A DNA stretch of 64,000 nt from Tetragonia tetragonoides (Eukaryota; Streptophyta; Magnoliopsida; Caryophyllales; Aizoaceae): positions 17,442,001 through 17,506,000 of the forward strand of contig CM076140.1 in the NCBI GenBank assembly GCA_038025085.1. Direction: 5' to 3'. The notes beneath the pieces are model-generated. The model was not told where the DNA came from, made no database searches, and saw nothing but the letters and a program-made list of their open reading frames with translations. Of the stretch, positions 63,937-64,000 are shown piece after piece; position 1 is the first letter of the stretch, and every line of letters begins with the position of its first letter. Both the position numbers and the translations under genes were made by a program.

Positions 63937-64000
63937 GTTAGTTTTGTGCTAAGTATTGTTTTGAAATTGGATAATCTTTATATTGTTCCTGGTTTTTCCC

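Overview
This is plant nuclear DNA, very probably from a eudicot. It has intron-rich genes with GT-AG junctions, a cytochrome P450 of the CYP82 type, an IST1-like ESCRT gene, a PPR remnant, Ty1/copia and long-LTR retroelements, and MULE, hAT, Harbinger, Stowaway and Helitron elements in AT-rich spacer. Some repeats recall Caryophyllales genomes (spinach, beet, quinoa), but that is only an impression. No bacterial, organellar or CRISPR features were seen. All family names come from reading motifs, without database searches.

Layout. 1-3.9 kb: the end of a Mutator-like element, with a plant-mobile-domain 3' end (+) facing a transposase-OTU gene (-) that carries a nonsense codon, followed by a TAA microsatellite and a palindromic repeat cluster. 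3.94-8.81 kb: an eight-exon gene (+), probably DUF3531-type and plastid-targeted, whose frame is conserved apart from one in-frame TGA. Its 3' end is duplicated downstream, and a 5.6-kb copia element (9,889-15,506, target duplication GAGTA) sits inside the duplicate. 17.0-17.5 kb: a small unrecognised gene (-) with a TATA box. 17.9-23.2 kb: nested hAT elements, a SINE piece and a 2.9-kb solo LTR.

23.4-34.7 kb is a stack of transposons. An outer hAT element has another hAT element inside it, with a hairpin inside that, and is split by a 9.8-kb non-coding insert. The insert contains a 1.2-kb direct duplication and a tandem array of about 570-bp units. 35.9-41.0 kb: Helitron-like elements and MITEs. 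41-43.6 kb: a leader-like region and a truncated ORF resembling the start of a Harbinger transposase. 44.0-44.4 kb: a PPR relic. 45.2-49.4 kb: an intact six-exon IST1-like gene (-), the best candidate in the window for a working cellular gene. 49.9-54.1 kb: MITEs and a 1.55-kb hAT element.

54.3-58.9 kb: a CYP82-type gene (+) whose first exon is split by a 751-bp solo LTR with a perfect 5-bp target duplication; its first intron carries a 546-bp hAT MITE. 59.0-60.2 kb: an unrecognised convergent coding stretch (-). 62.8 kb to the window end: the start of a gene (+) resembling Ptta/En/Spm plant transposase (Transposase_24), which runs out of the window.

There is no operon-like organisation. The cellular genes look unrelated, and what unifies the window is serial, datable transposon insertion: many elements can be delimited to the base because their target duplications are still readable.
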